A DNA stretch of 64,000 nucleotides, taken from assembly GCA_963802575.1 (NCBI GenBank), contig CAWDJF010000002.1, positions 496,001 through 560,000 on the forward strand. The letters run 5' to 3'. Source of the stretch: DATFTE01 sp963802575 (GTDB lineage Bacteria > Acidobacteriota > Terriglobia > Terriglobales > Acidobacteriaceae). The translations under genes and the position numbers were made by a program. Shown here piece after piece: positions 49,342 to 58,652 of this stretch. The notes below the pieces were generated by a model. The model searched no databases and was not told the DNA's origin. It was given only the letters and a program-made list of their open reading frames with translations. Numbering within the stretch: the stretch's first letter is position 1; each line of letters begins with the position of its first letter.

Positions 49342-50286
49342 CTACGCGCCTCCTGCAACTCCGCGATTCACCAAGACCTTAACTTCCACGCGACGGTTGT
49401 CTTGCCGTCCGTCGGCCGTCTCGTTCGGTGCCGCGGGATCGGCGACACCCATCGCACCCGGTGCCACGATGTGCCGTAGCGGAACACTGCAGTTCTGCAG
49501 CAGGTATGCGACGACCTCTTGGGCGCGGTCCATGCTCAGTTTTTGGTTCATCGCCGCGTTGCCTGATGAGTCGGCAAAGCCCTTTACCTGGATGATGTAT
49601 CCCTTCGTGCCGACCGCGGTTTGCGCCAGCAGACTCAGAGCGGCCTTGTCACTATCGTTGATTGTGTAGCTTCCGGTCTGGAAATAGACGGTCGCCGTTG
49701 CCTTGGTGTCATACTCCGAAAGCTCGTTGAAGCGCTGCGAAGTTTCCTGAATATCCTGTTGGTTCGCCGCGATCTGTTGCTGGTTGGCGGAAATGTTCCC
49801 TTGATTAGCAGCAATGGCATCTTTGTTAGAGGCGATTGCTTCCTTGTTGGCTCCCGTGGCCTCCTTGTTGTCCTGAATATTGGCCATGTTTGTTTTTTGC
49901 TGCTGCTGCGTAGGGTTTAAGCCGGCCTGAATGGTCTCGGCCATTTGTAGATCTTCGTTAGAAAAGGTAATGGTTTTGGCCACCACGCGAGTGTCATCGC
50001 CGGTGCCTTCCACTTGCACCTTCAGCCCGGGGAGCAGGGCGGTGACCGACTGCTCCGAGTGGCGGAAGCCCAAACCTTTTGGTGTCTGAACCTTGGTCTG
50101 ATCGTCCAAAACCACGACGACGGTTCCTGCCCCTTTAGCGGCTCTCAGGGTCAGGTTTTCTCCATCTCGTGCGGTAATCAGTCCGCTGACTTTGACTTTC
50201 TTACCGTCTGATCCATGAGCCATTCCGATACACAGGATGCACAGCAGTGCTGTGCAACCTAAAATCCATCTACGTTGCTGTTTCAT
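49342..50286 (-). CDS. OmpA-family protein with Asn/Gln-rich heptad stretch
   Basis: 314 residues. A signal peptide (ILGCTALLCILCIGMAHG) is followed by a small beta domain (VKVSGLITARDGENLTLRAAKGAGTVVVVLDDQT). A heptad-like helical stretch (NKEATGANKEAIASNKDA, ANQQQIAANQQDI) leads to an OmpA domain (VYFQTGSYTINDSDKAALS, VKGFADSSGNAAMNQKLSMDRA, RQDNRRVEVKV). Probable peptidoglycan-binding envelope protein. Confidence 0.9.
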   Translation of the reverse strand: MKQQRRWILGCTALLCILCIGMAHGSDGKKVKVSGLITARDGENLTLRAAKGAGTVVVVLDDQTKVQTPKGLGFRHSEQSVTALLPGLKVQVEGTGDDTRVVAKTITFSNEDLQMAETIQAGLNPTQQQQKTNMANIQDNKEATGANKEAIASNKDAIAANQGNISANQQQIAANQQDIQETSQRFNELSEYDTKATATVYFQTGSYTINDSDKAALSLLAQTAVGTKGYIIQVKGFADSSGNAAMNQKLSMDRAQEVVAYLLQNCSVPLRHIVAPGAMGVADPAAPNETADGRQDNRRVEVKVLVNRGVAGGA

Positions 50287-50383
50287 AAGTTTGTCCTTTT
50301 TCAGTCTGTGGTACCCGAACCTGCGGGAGTCGATTTCGATCTCTTGCCAAGAGAGTGGCAGCGTCGAGATTCTAAGTGCGCTC

Positions 50384-50413
50384 TTCTACCGTGCATACTG
50401 GTAGAAGTGACAC
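50384..50413. promoter_or_regulatory. Composite inverted repeat with CTGTCA-type site 14
   Basis: TTCTACC (50384-50390) and GGTAGAA (50400-50406) are perfect 7-bp arms. Overlapping them, CTGGTAGAAGTGACAC (50398-50413) is a degenerate member of the CTGTCA family. About 112 bp before the OmpA gene. Confidence 0.45.
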
Positions 50414-50473
50414 TTGATCGAGTCCGAACGTAACGTCTTTACGTGGATTCTCGTTATTGTCTTGCCCCGACCT

Positions 50474-50962
50474 TCAACGGCGGTGTTGCAGATCGAGCGA
50501 CCAGATTTTCTGAATTATGCCGAACAGAAAAGCGGTGGTGAGGCCGAACAGCAACCATCCGTTCAGAGCCTCAAGCGCTCCCATCAGTTGCCAGTGGGGT
50601 TCCAGAAAAAGACTCTCGTGCCCATAGCTTGTCATCGCGTTCAGCGAATAGAGCATGCCAGACTTGAAATCGGGCAGCGCCCCAAGATGTCGGTATGCTA
50701 TGGCCCAGATTCCCACCTCCAGAGCGTGCAGGACCGTGGCCCACAGTGTTGTAGCTCCCATGATCGCAGCAAACACTGCTGTGGGATGGCGTCGCTCGGA
50801 CACCCGGCTAAATATGATGATCGCTCTCTGGTTGATAAGCCCAAGGCCGGAGGCATGTATGAGGACAGTCAATATCACCAACGGCAATCCCCACGCCCAA
50901 TCGGCGCGCCATGTCGCTGACGCCCCAAGCTGTGAAGCGAGATCGCTATGAGGAATTGTCAT
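50474..50962 (-). CDS. Channel-like membrane protein (ion-channel pore domain, atypical filter)
   Basis: 162 residues with about four hydrophobic segments. YSLNAMTSYGHESLFLEPHWQLMGALEALNGWLLFGLTTAFLF matches the pore-helix and second-helix pattern of two-helix potassium-channel-like proteins. The filter position reads TSYGH, not TVGYG. A paralogue lies at 55878-56744. Ion selectivity cannot be inferred. Confidence 0.7.
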   Translation of the reverse strand: MTIPHSDLASQLGASATWRADWAWGLPLVILTVLIHASGLGLINQRAIIIFSRVSERRHPTAVFAAIMGATTLWATVLHALEVGIWAIAYRHLGALPDFKSGMLYSLNAMTSYGHESLFLEPHWQLMGALEALNGWLLFGLTTAFLFGIIQKIWSLDLQHRR

Positions 50963-51009
50963 GGAACCTCAATTACCTGTTGCGCGCGAACCGGACATAC
51001 CGGCGAAAT

Positions 51010-51513
51010 TCAGGCTCCCGAATGCTTAGGGCTGGATTTCGCTTGCATTGCCGGCGAACTGGTTTCGGCCGTCTGATTCGGCACTGAAACAATCTCGCTG
51101 GCGATTTCGACCGTGATCTTGGGAAAGTGGGTGCCACGCCATTCCCGCATGACTGCCTGATACGCCGGTCGCACGAACAAGACGGCGAATGAAGCATGCA
51201 GAACACATGCCGGCCACAGCAGGTAGGAGACGAAGCCTTCGACAACTCTGAGATAGCCGAGATAAAAAGAAGCGAGCAGATTGTAGATGAACAGGGCCAT
51301 GATCACGTGTGTGGACACAGCCTCAGCACCCGGCCAACAAGCCAGTCCTAACGATAAGAGGCCGAATCCACCCACGCGGCCGACCGCGATACCGCCGCCT
51401 GAAAGCGTAGTGCCTATGAGCAATTCGGCGACAAAGTTAGGGCTGGCAATCAAAGCACAGCCCGCCGTTACCTCAAGTACCGCAGCGAGCAGAGTCAGCG
51501 TTTTTGTTTTCAC
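51010..51513 (-). CDS. Inner-membrane hypothetical protein
   Basis: 167 residues with four hydrophobic helices (about 5-28, 40-62, 70-90, 95-115) and a polar tail of about 50 residues. LASPNFVAELLIG-like and GRVGGFGLLSLGLACWPG segments are seen. No family recognised. It lies 47 bp upstream of the channel-like gene in the same direction, suggesting co-transcription. Confidence 0.7.
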   Translation of the reverse strand: MKTKTLTLLAAVLEVTAGCALIASPNFVAELLIGTTLSGGGIAVGRVGGFGLLSLGLACWPGAEAVSTHVIMALFIYNLLASFYLGYLRVVEGFVSYLLWPACVLHASFAVLFVRPAYQAVMREWRGTHFPKITVEIASEIVSVPNQTAETSSPAMQAKSSPKHSGA

Positions 51514-51737
51514 CTTATTGCTCCAACTGGCGGACTAACAACTCCACCCCGATCAGAACCAGTAGGAAATGGCCAAAGTCTCGACCAAGCCTTGCACTCG
51601 AATAAGAAACCGAGGCGGCGTTATGTCTTCTTGAACGATCAGCACGCCCATGTGCAGAGTGCGGGCAACATGACTCCGACGATCGCCAACGCTTGTCACG
51701 GCTTCTCGCGCACGATTCTTCTACCGGCGCGCGATGA

Positions 51738-52028
51738 TCAGGGGATCATGCCGCATTGGATCAGTTTGTCGACCACTTGATCGGCAACGATGGTGACGAA
51801 TTCGTGACGCATCTGAGGATCGGTGCGGAGCATCTCCATCACCTTCTGCTCTCCTTCCGAAGGCGCTTTTTTCTGGGCTTTCTGCTGCATCAACTGCTCG
51901 CAACTGGACGATTGATATTTCGCGACGACCTTGTTGGCAACGGCGTCCAGGACTGGGTGTTGCGCCGCCGCGACAGTCACATACAGCAACGCGAGTGCGC
52001 CGGCGAATAGGTAAGAACGCTTAATCAT
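51738..52028 (-). CDS. Small exported hypothetical protein
   Basis: 96 residues. A signal peptide (YLFAGALALLYVTVAAAQ) precedes an 75-residue helical mature part with two cysteines (SSSCEQLMQQKAQKK, KLIQCGMIP) that could form a disulfide. Function unknown. Confidence 0.7.
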   Translation of the reverse strand: MIKRSYLFAGALALLYVTVAAAQHPVLDAVANKVVAKYQSSSCEQLMQQKAQKKAPSEGEQKVMEMLRTDPQMRHEFVTIVADQVVDKLIQCGMIP

Positions 52029-52113
52029 AATTTTCTCCTTGCCTCGTGTTCGAAACGCAACAACAACGTACCTGGCAAACTTATGGTTCCCGCTCTTATC
52101 GACAAGCGAGGGC

Positions 52114-52836
52114 TCATACGTGTTGGTAGTTCGAGTTCAAAATGGCGATGTTTAATTGCTTGCTGACACCATCGATGACCAGGTTGGAGACATGGTTCGT
52201 GCCGTCGGGCAGGCGATCGAATTGCACCGTCAAGTTCATCGCGTCTTTTGGATCGTCCATGTAGGAGGCAATCTGAATTCGGAGTATCGCCTTCTGCTGC
52301 TTGTCGAAAACGATGGTCATTGAATCCTGCGGTTTCAGGTAATTGTGAATGACAAGCTGAATTTCGTTGGGAGCGCCTGCGGGACCCAGCGTGATGTTCC
52401 CCTGTGCATAGGCTTGCTGCAGCAGATCTTTGTCGGGTGGCACATACTGCTGTGCCAGGGCTTTCATCTGGTTCGCGTATTCTTGGTACTCTTCCGTTTT
52501 CTTCTCGACAATGTGCCGTTTCAGACGGCCCCCTTGCGGAGTGCTGTCCGCGGGCGGGTCAAGGGACGTTTTTTCGGGCTTCAGGTCCGGTCCGAGTCTC
52601 ACCTGAAAGTGCTCCTGCTTTTTCTGCTCACCTTTGAGGCTGATCGTGACCAGTTCGTTCCACGAGTAAGAGGCGAGTGCCTGTTTGTTCTTGCCCATGG
52701 ACTCTTTGAGTTCCGCGACACGCTGCTGCAGTTCCGGATTCTGCGCGTTTGCAGAAGGGACGAACCGCCCGTTAGCCAGAAAGACCAGCAGGGTCAGCAC
52801 TGTCGTAAGGAAGATATTTCGCGCTGCTCTTTTCAT
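52114..52836 (-). CDS. Exported hypothetical protein
   Basis: 240 residues. A signal sequence (NIFLTTVLTLLVFLANGRF) is followed by a charged helical part and a C-terminal beta-rich part (NEIQLVIHNYLKPQDSMTIVFDKQQKAILRIQIASYM). The fold looks like the outer-membrane-lipoprotein sorting or carrier type, but I cannot assign a family. Site 15 lies 78 bp before its start. Confidence 0.7.
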   Translation of the reverse strand: MKRAARNIFLTTVLTLLVFLANGRFVPSANAQNPELQQRVAELKESMGKNKQALASYSWNELVTISLKGEQKKQEHFQVRLGPDLKPEKTSLDPPADSTPQGGRLKRHIVEKKTEEYQEYANQMKALAQQYVPPDKDLLQQAYAQGNITLGPAGAPNEIQLVIHNYLKPQDSMTIVFDKQQKAILRIQIASYMDDPKDAMNLTVQFDRLPDGTNHVSNLVIDGVSKQLNIAILNSNYQHV

Positions 52837-52913
52837 GTGTATTTCCTCGCATAAAGCGATAAAGGCACTTCGCGCCGTTTGTCAGTGGACCACGAGCAAA
52901 GGGTCAGAGCCAA

Positions 52914-52929
52914 CTGTCACTTGTTACAG
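52914..52929. promoter_or_regulatory. CTGTCA-N4-TGACAG-type site 15
   Basis: CTGTCACTTGTTACAG, 78 bp before the exported protein at 52836. Confidence 0.65.
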
Positions 52930-53118
52930 GAGAGTCTGGTAAATGACTTGCCGTTCGCCTGGAGAGATCCTGGGGCTCTGCTGGCTCCCACGCGCGAACG
53001 CGAAGTAAAGGATCGTGTAGAGAACGACCGTCGCATCCATCGTTGCGCCTGCCAAAAAGCCCTGGGCATAGGGACCGCTTGCGTTCACCGCTACCAGATC
53101 GGGTCCTGCATCTCGCAA
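52924..53118 (-). CDS. Possible 64-aa membrane protein
   Basis: ATG 53118 opens a frame with one good hydrophobic helix (GFLAGATMDATVVLYTILYFAFARG). It starts 19 bp after site 16 and ends within site 15. No RBS is clear. Its position between two regulatory sites and the helix make it a possible small envelope protein. Confidence 0.35.
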   Translation of the reverse strand: MRDAGPDLVAVNASGPYAQGFLAGATMDATVVLYTILYFAFARGSQQSPRISPGERQVIYQTLL

Positions 53119-53136
53119 CTGAAGTTTGCTGAGTGC

Positions 53137-53152
53137 CTGTCAGCTTTGACAG
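53137..53152. promoter_or_regulatory. CTGTCA-N4-TGACAG-type site 16
   Basis: CTGTCAGCTTTGACAG, perfect arms, 160 bp before the TolC gene and 19 bp before the small minus-strand frame. Confidence 0.7.
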
Positions 53153-53311
53153 TTGTTGCCCGAGAGCAGCGTTCGTAGGATCGCGTCTCGAACATTTTCA
53201 CGCGATTCTTAAGGGCGCGCGACTCCGCTCGGCCTCCGCCGCATTCGGTCGGAGGTTCGAGCCAAACCAATAACTGAGAACCGAACCTGGTCACGATAGA
53301 GGAGAATACTC

Positions 53312-54793
53312 ATGTTAGAAACCGAAAACCGGTTGACACTGGTACGGGACGGCTGCCGTTCCGCCATCATCATCCTCGTCGGAGTCCTGGCGCTCGGCGG
53401 AGTCGTTGCGGGACAAGATCTCCCAACTGGCGCATCGACGCCCATTCCCCTGTTCCCAGCCGCTCTCAGCGCGCCACTGAAGGCGCAATTCGCTTACCAA
53501 AAGAAGGCGGTCACTCTCCAGCATGCGAGTGAAAGTCGTGCGGCCGTGCTCGGGGCGGCGTATCCGCAAGCCGTCAGCACGTCGGCCGGAAACCGGCGCA
53601 TCACGCTGGACGAGGCACAGCAGATGGCTGCAGGGTCGAGCAATCCCATGGCGCGGCTTGGAGAATTGCAGGTGGAAGCCGCGAAGCAGCACCGGTTGGG
53701 TGTCCAGGCACTCTACTTCCCAAGCCTCGGATCGCAGTTCTCTAATCTTCACTTCAACAAGCAGCCGGGCAAGGTGCTCTCATTGCAAGGTCCTCTGGGA
53801 AACCAGCACCAGGTGGCCGTGAACATATTTGATAAGGACGAGACCGTGGTTAATCTTTCCGCGGTGCAACCGGTCACGCCACTTCTGGCAATCCGTCAAC
53901 TAGTGAAGATCGCGCGCGCCGATGAGAACATCGCCCGGGCGAAGGCGGGAATGCCGGTGACGCAAACCGCAAGCAACGTCGAGAAAGCCTACTACGAGTT
54001 GCTCGTTGCCCAACGAGAACTGATTAGCGCGGAAGCGGAGTCGAGGAAGATCCAAGGAAAATGGCTGACGGCAAACAGTACGGGCGTTACTAGTATTTCG
54101 ACCGAGCAAGAGATGGATATGATCGGAGCCGAAAAGGCAGTCATACTTCCGGCCAGCAAGGTGAAGGAGCTGACCGCCGCTCTCAACGAAATGATTGGCC
54201 TGCCGGAAGGAACAAGTTTAGAGCTCGCCCCGCCCGAACCTCTGGTTGAAAACTTGTCTCTGACAGAAGTGACCGATAAAGCAATGATGACGAATCCGGA
54301 GGTGGTGGAGGCCGAGCAAACCGCGATAAAGGCCCACGCCGCAGCAACCATATCAAAACTGGAGTACGGTCCGAACGTAGCGGTCGTGGCTGGTTACGCA
54401 AATCAAAACGCCGTCAACACCGTCCTTTTCCCGCGGGCCTCCGGCTATCTCGGTGTCATTGCCACGTTCACTATTTTCGATTTTGGCAAGCGTGAGCACG
54501 GAGTGAAAGAAAGCAGCACAAACGCCGAAGCCGCGGACCTGGGTGTGCAATTGGTAAAGGCCAAAGTGGCGGCAGCGGTCAAGACCAGCTATTTCGAACT
54601 GGACCGTTCGCGCCAATTCACTCGATTAGCACACCGGATGGTGTCCGCTACCCGAATGGTTGAAACCAGCTACCAACCAGATAATCCCGAGGCTGAATCG
54701 GCAAGAGCCAAAATCGAAGCGGAAATGTTTAAAGCTGATCTCGAGTACCGGCAAGCCTTGGCCGCATTAAAGAACCTCATGGGGGAAAAGTGA
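53312..54793 (+). CDS. TolC-family outer-membrane protein
   Basis: 493 residues with an N-terminal membrane anchor or signal (AIIILVGVLALGGVVAGQ). Two long heptad-rich halves follow, typical of the TolC barrel-tunnel (ITLDEAQQMAAGSSNPMARLGELQVEA, VEKAYYELLVAQRELISAEAES, AAVKTSYFELDRSRQFTRLA). It would form the outer-membrane exit duct of an efflux or type I secretion system. No inner-membrane pump is encoded nearby. The stop overlaps the next start as GTGA. Confidence 0.85.
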   Translation: MLETENRLTLVRDGCRSAIIILVGVLALGGVVAGQDLPTGASTPIPLFPAALSAPLKAQFAYQKKAVTLQHASESRAAVLGAAYPQAVSTSAGNRRITLDEAQQMAAGSSNPMARLGELQVEAAKQHRLGVQALYFPSLGSQFSNLHFNKQPGKVLSLQGPLGNQHQVAVNIFDKDETVVNLSAVQPVTPLLAIRQLVKIARADENIARAKAGMPVTQTASNVEKAYYELLVAQRELISAEAESRKIQGKWLTANSTGVTSISTEQEMDMIGAEKAVILPASKVKELTAALNEMIGLPEGTSLELAPPEPLVENLSLTEVTDKAMMTNPEVVEAEQTAIKAHAAATISKLEYGPNVAVVAGYANQNAVNTVLFPRASGYLGVIATFTIFDFGKREHGVKESSTNAEAADLGVQLVKAKVAAAVKTSYFELDRSRQFTRLAHRMVSATRMVETSYQPDNPEAESARAKIEAEMFKADLEYRQALAALKNLMGEK

Positions 54794-55704
54794 AGCGAAC
54801 CAATCTATTCTTGCTCTCCACGTGCTTCGTATTGTTCATTTGCACTTCTCTCTTGCAGGCACAGGAAACAGAGCAACTCAGTGCCAGTGCGAGTACAACC
54901 GCCAACTCCGCCTATCCGGGCTCGACCGCAGCGTCGGCTGATCCCGCGCCCGCCCCGCCGGTTCCTGCGCCCCAAGGCCTCGATCCCGGCCCGCTAGGCG
55001 GGGCTGGGATGGATGACCAGTGGCATATCTCTGTGAGCCCCTATCTCTGGTTTCCCGGTATACACGGGACCGTCGGAGCGTTGGGCCGCGAGGTTGGCGT
55101 TAAGGTGAGCGCGACGGATCTTCTCTCGAAAGCACGCTTCGGAGTGCTCGGAGCGGTCGATCTTCGTCGCGACCGAATAGTGGCGACAGGTGACTTGTTG
55201 TATCTGAACCTGAAGGATGACAGGGCAATCCCGTTCCCAGGCTTGGGATCCCCAAGCGCGAACCTCACAGCGAACGTAGTCATTTTTACTCCAAAAGCCG
55301 GCATCCGCGTGATCAACAAGGACAAACTCAAGGCTGATTTCTTGGCCGGAATTCGATATTGGTACTTCGGGGAGACCTTGAAGTTCAGTCCTTCCGCCCT
55401 TGGCCTGAATTTTTCGAAATCCCAGAGTTGGGTGGATCCACTGGTGGGCGGCAGGATTCAAACCGCTCTTTCATCCAAGGTTATCGCTACTATCGCTGGG
55501 GATGTCGGTGGATGGGGCACCGGCTCGCAACTCGAGTACCAGGCGGTTGGCTTGCTTGGCTACAAGTTAAAACCCAAGGTCACTTTGCAGGCCGGGTATC
55601 GGTATCTGTATGCCGACTACGAAAAATCAGGCCGGTTAGGTCCGACGACTGTCAAACTCGCCTTTTCCGGCATCATCGTTGGCGCAACCTTGAATCTCAA
55701 GTGA
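54790..55704 (+). CDS. Outer-membrane beta-barrel protein
   Basis: 304 residues, GTG start overlapping the TolC stop. A signal peptide (LLSTCFVLFICTSLLQA) is followed by an Ala/Pro-rich linker and a barrel domain with DQWHISVSPYLWFPGIHGTVGALG, AGIRYWYFGETLKF and AGYRYLYADYEKSG, ending LKLAFSG-like strands to NLK. Probably an 8- to 10-stranded barrel co-produced with TolC. Confidence 0.8.
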   Translation: MKRTNLFLLSTCFVLFICTSLLQAQETEQLSASASTTANSAYPGSTAASADPAPAPPVPAPQGLDPGPLGGAGMDDQWHISVSPYLWFPGIHGTVGALGREVGVKVSATDLLSKARFGVLGAVDLRRDRIVATGDLLYLNLKDDRAIPFPGLGSPSANLTANVVIFTPKAGIRVINKDKLKADFLAGIRYWYFGETLKFSPSALGLNFSKSQSWVDPLVGGRIQTALSSKVIATIAGDVGGWGTGSQLEYQAVGLLGYKLKPKVTLQAGYRYLYADYEKSGRLGPTTVKLAFSGIIVGATLNLK

Positions 55705-55877
55705 ACGGATGGGCTGGATCAGTTCCGTGACTCAAGCCATCACAGCGCTGCAAGACCATCCCGGTGACGGCAAGAAGACGACGATGAATTAGTCAAAGTA
55801 AAGAATCCGACGCTCTTCACGAAGCCGCGCTGCCATTTTTCCTTGCGGAAACGCCAGAATGGTTTCACCCACTGTCA

Positions 55878-56744
55878 CTACTGCTGTTCCTTGTCTTCGG
55901 CACTCTTAGCAGCCTTGGCCTCACTCTCTCTCTCGTTCCTGCGCTCTTGCCTGCGGAGATTCTCCATCTCGGCCAACTCGTCTCTGCGGACTTGCGCCAC
56001 TCTCTTTCTCTCTTCCCGCCATACTGAGAGCCGCTGGACGAATGAGGATCCTGCGGCCTGGGTCTCGGCCTTTTCCTTTTCTACCTGCTCAGCTTCTTTT
56101 TCTGTTTTTAGAAGATCCCATGCTTTTTTTCGCATGGCGAAGCGCATATGCATTTCCTGTTCACGTTCGTCCTCCATCCGATTGAGGAGTCGCTTGTATG
56201 AAGTCACAACGTCAACCAGCGCACTGGTGGTCCACGCAAAAGTGAACAGTCCTGAAATGCCGATGATAGAGCTCATGAGCCGCCAATGCTTTCCTACGTC
56301 AAGGTTCGCCAACCCAAGCGTTGTGTAGCAATTGGCGCAGAAGTAGATCGCATCGTAGGGGTCCAGGATCAAACCCATGTGATTGAGGGCGAAAGCCCAG
56401 CCCACGATTTCTACCATATGCAAAGCGAGCATGAGGAAGACGCCCCACCCGAATAGGAACAAAGCCGCCAATAGGCGGGGATGTCCCAAACTCAGACGTC
56501 TTTCCCCGCGCGTTTGCTGGACAAGTATCCAGTGCAGACCTATTCCGTGAAACAGGGCGAGGAAAATCAGTATGAAGCCACCGATGCCGATCGCCGCGAG
56601 TGGTTTGAATTCATCCGGAATCTTAGCCAGGAGTGTCGGGATAAGAACCCCCAGTTTCCCGCGTGTCTGACACGGTTCTACTTGATATGTCTGTACGGCA
56701 ACAGTCCCGTTCCGCGCAACTGTCGCTTCTGACAGGTGCCACAC
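55878..56744 (-). CDS. Channel-like membrane protein with long coiled-coil tail
   Basis: 288 residues. Four hydrophobic segments occupy about 45-180. The pore-like stretch is IYFCANCYTTLGLANLDVGKHWRLMSSIIGISGLFTFAWTTSALVDVV, related to the channel-like protein at 50474. The filter reads TTLG rather than TVGYG. Residues 195-288 are a highly charged coiled coil (RREEMENLRRQERRNERE-type). The first codons overlap site 17, so the true start may lie further in. Confidence 0.72.
   Translation of the reverse strand: MWHLSEATVARNGTVAVQTYQVEPCQTRGKLGVLIPTLLAKIPDEFKPLAAIGIGGFILIFLALFHGIGLHWILVQQTRGERRLSLGHPRLLAALFLFGWGVFLMLALHMVEIVGWAFALNHMGLILDPYDAIYFCANCYTTLGLANLDVGKHWRLMSSIIGISGLFTFAWTTSALVDVVTSYKRLLNRMEDEREQEMHMRFAMRKKAWDLLKTEKEAEQVEKEKAETQAAGSSFVQRLSVWREERKRVAQVRRDELAEMENLRRQERRNERESEAKAAKSAEDKEQQ
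56720..56735. promoter_or_regulatory. CTGTCA-N4-TGACAG-type site 17
   Basis: CTGTCGCTTCTGACAG, between the divergent coiled-coil channel gene (it overlaps the called start) and the porin gene, 90 bp before the latter. Confidence 0.55.
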
Positions 56745-56824
56745 GATCTTCTACACAGGACGATGGTCACGCATGGTTCCTGGTGCTGCCTGGTTTAGGC
56801 ATAGGAGATGGAGTTCATTACAGC

Positions 56825-58273
56825 GTGCAACTAGCGAGCCGCTTCGCCTGTATCAATCTTCGATTCGCGCTGTCCGCAGCGGCATCGACGTTGCTGGTGC
56901 TGGGCTCATCCGTTTCGGCGCTTCCGCAGCAGAGCACTAATCCCGACGCAGATCCAACGGCTCCTGCCCAATCTGCGCCTTCACCCGCTGCCCCCGCTCA
57001 AAATCCGGATTCTTCAACGAAGCAACCACCGCCTCCGGTGCCTGCAATCACCAGACCGCGAAAACTCAACTGCCAACACCCCGCGAATCCGAACAAACGG
57101 CGCATGGGTTGCAAAGATGAAGACTTCGACTGGGAAGAAACCTTGACCGCGGATTGGAACGGCGCGCGCACCGAGGCAAGAAAGCTCGGGATCACGCCCA
57201 CTGGTTCTTATTTCTCTGCCCTGCAGACCAACGCAAGCGGCGGCCCACATCAAGTGTGGGCCTACACCGGTCAGCTGACCACGGCGGTGGACATCAACTT
57301 TGAGAAACTCCTCAGGATTCCAGGTACGTCACTGTACTTTTCCAATTCATGGGGAACAGGGAGCAACCTTACAACGACGATAAACAGCGTCTTCCCGGTC
57401 AACATTAACTACGGTGTCGGAGCTTATCTGGAAGAGATCTATCTGCAGCAAGAGTTCCTCAAAAGCAACTTAACACTGGCCGCGGGCCGCTTGGCTGCGA
57501 GCGATACTTTTGCGGGGCTGCCCGTCTTCGATAACTATGTAAGTCTTGCTATTAATCCAAATCCAGTGTCCCTGGTATCCAATGACCTGAGTTATACCGG
57601 AACACCCCCCGGATTGGAGTGGGGCGCACAGGCAATCTACAACGTCACTCCCATCGTCCAGGTGGCGGCTGGCGCATTCAACACCAACCCTCATTCTGCG
57701 GCCAACGGCAACAACTTTGCTTTTCAGCAGGGCAACAAGGGCGTCCTGGTTACGGCTCAGGCAAGCTATCTACTCAATCAACGGCCGAATGACCAGGGAA
57801 AGCAGGGTCAATACACGGCTGGCTTCTTTGCAGACAACAACTCATTTGCCACACTTCCCAACGGCACCTCGCAGAGCGATGGCAACTCCGGCGTTTTTGT
57901 CCTGGGACAACAGACGGTGTACCGGCCAAAAGACGCGGCTCCAGCACAAGGTCTTACAATTTGGGGCGCCTGGGCGTATAGCTCGAAACCGTTGGTCAGT
58001 TCCATGCCGGTATTTGGCGGAGCCGGGTTTAGCTATCAGGGCCTGATCAAGAGGCGGGGACACGATACGGTCAACGTAGGTTGGATCTATGGGAAAACGA
58101 GCAGCTATATTCCCCATGCATCGTCGGCCAAACTATTCGAAGCGAACTATCAGTGGAACGCTAAGCGTTATCTTACGGTCGTCCCTGATTTTCAGTACAT
58201 TTGGCATGCAAACGGTACGAATGGGACAGGATCGGCGGCTGTTCTGGGCCTACAAGTCACTTTGACCTTCTAG
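56825..58273 (+). CDS. OprB-type carbohydrate-selective porin
   Basis: About 482 residues from GTG 56825, chosen because a signal peptide (LRFALSAAASTLLVLGSSVSA) follows. A Pro/Ala-rich linker precedes the OprB domain (LTADWNGARTEARKLGITPTGSYFSALQTN, AAGRLAASDTFAGLPVFDNYVS), ending LGLQVTLTF. It forms an outer-membrane channel for sugars or similar solutes. A longer start (56663) would overlap the divergent gene. Confidence 0.85.
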   Translation: MQLASRFACINLRFALSAAASTLLVLGSSVSALPQQSTNPDADPTAPAQSAPSPAAPAQNPDSSTKQPPPPVPAITRPRKLNCQHPANPNKRRMGCKDEDFDWEETLTADWNGARTEARKLGITPTGSYFSALQTNASGGPHQVWAYTGQLTTAVDINFEKLLRIPGTSLYFSNSWGTGSNLTTTINSVFPVNINYGVGAYLEEIYLQQEFLKSNLTLAAGRLAASDTFAGLPVFDNYVSLAINPNPVSLVSNDLSYTGTPPGLEWGAQAIYNVTPIVQVAAGAFNTNPHSAANGNNFAFQQGNKGVLVTAQASYLLNQRPNDQGKQGQYTAGFFADNNSFATLPNGTSQSDGNSGVFVLGQQTVYRPKDAAPAQGLTIWGAWAYSSKPLVSSMPVFGGAGFSYQGLIKRRGHDTVNVGWIYGKTSSYIPHASSAKLFEANYQWNAKRYLTVVPDFQYIWHANGTNGTGSAAVLGLQVTLTF

Positions 58274-58652
58274 ATCCCCTCGCGGGCCCCTCGAACGTGA
58301 ACCATAACCCATCCACTACCCATTTCGGTTCAGCCTGTTATTTCTACCAGTAGCCGGTGGACGCACGACGGCTATAGATTCGCCAGTCGTATAACCGAGT
58401 TTGGTTGAATGACGTGTGCCGGATGAGCGTTCGACCCTCTGTAGCTCACCTCACGTCGGACCGGTGGTCTAGGCCATTCCGGTTGCCACAAGTTCTAAAT
58501 CTGGAAGAATCACATCTTCATAAGTGATACCTCAGAGATCAGCTATCGACCCGCTTAACCAAAGCTTGGCGGTCGAGCGATCGCCAATGGGTGGAGACGG
58601 TGAGCACCAAATGTTTCCGGAGCCTGACGTGCGAAAACGAAAGAAGGGCATT
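58274..58652. other. 379-bp gap
   Basis: Contains site 18 and no gene that I can support; an in-frame extension of the next gene to 58524 is possible but lacks a signal peptide. Confidence 0.5.
58335..58350. promoter_or_regulatory. CTGTCA-N4-TGACAG-type site 18
   Basis: CTGTTATTTCTACCAG, about 300 bp before the barrel gene at 58653. Nearly the same as site 9. Confidence 0.5.

Noticed and set aside
52070..52086. CTGGCAAACTTATGGT near the small exported protein
   Set aside because: Half-site only; right arm does not match.
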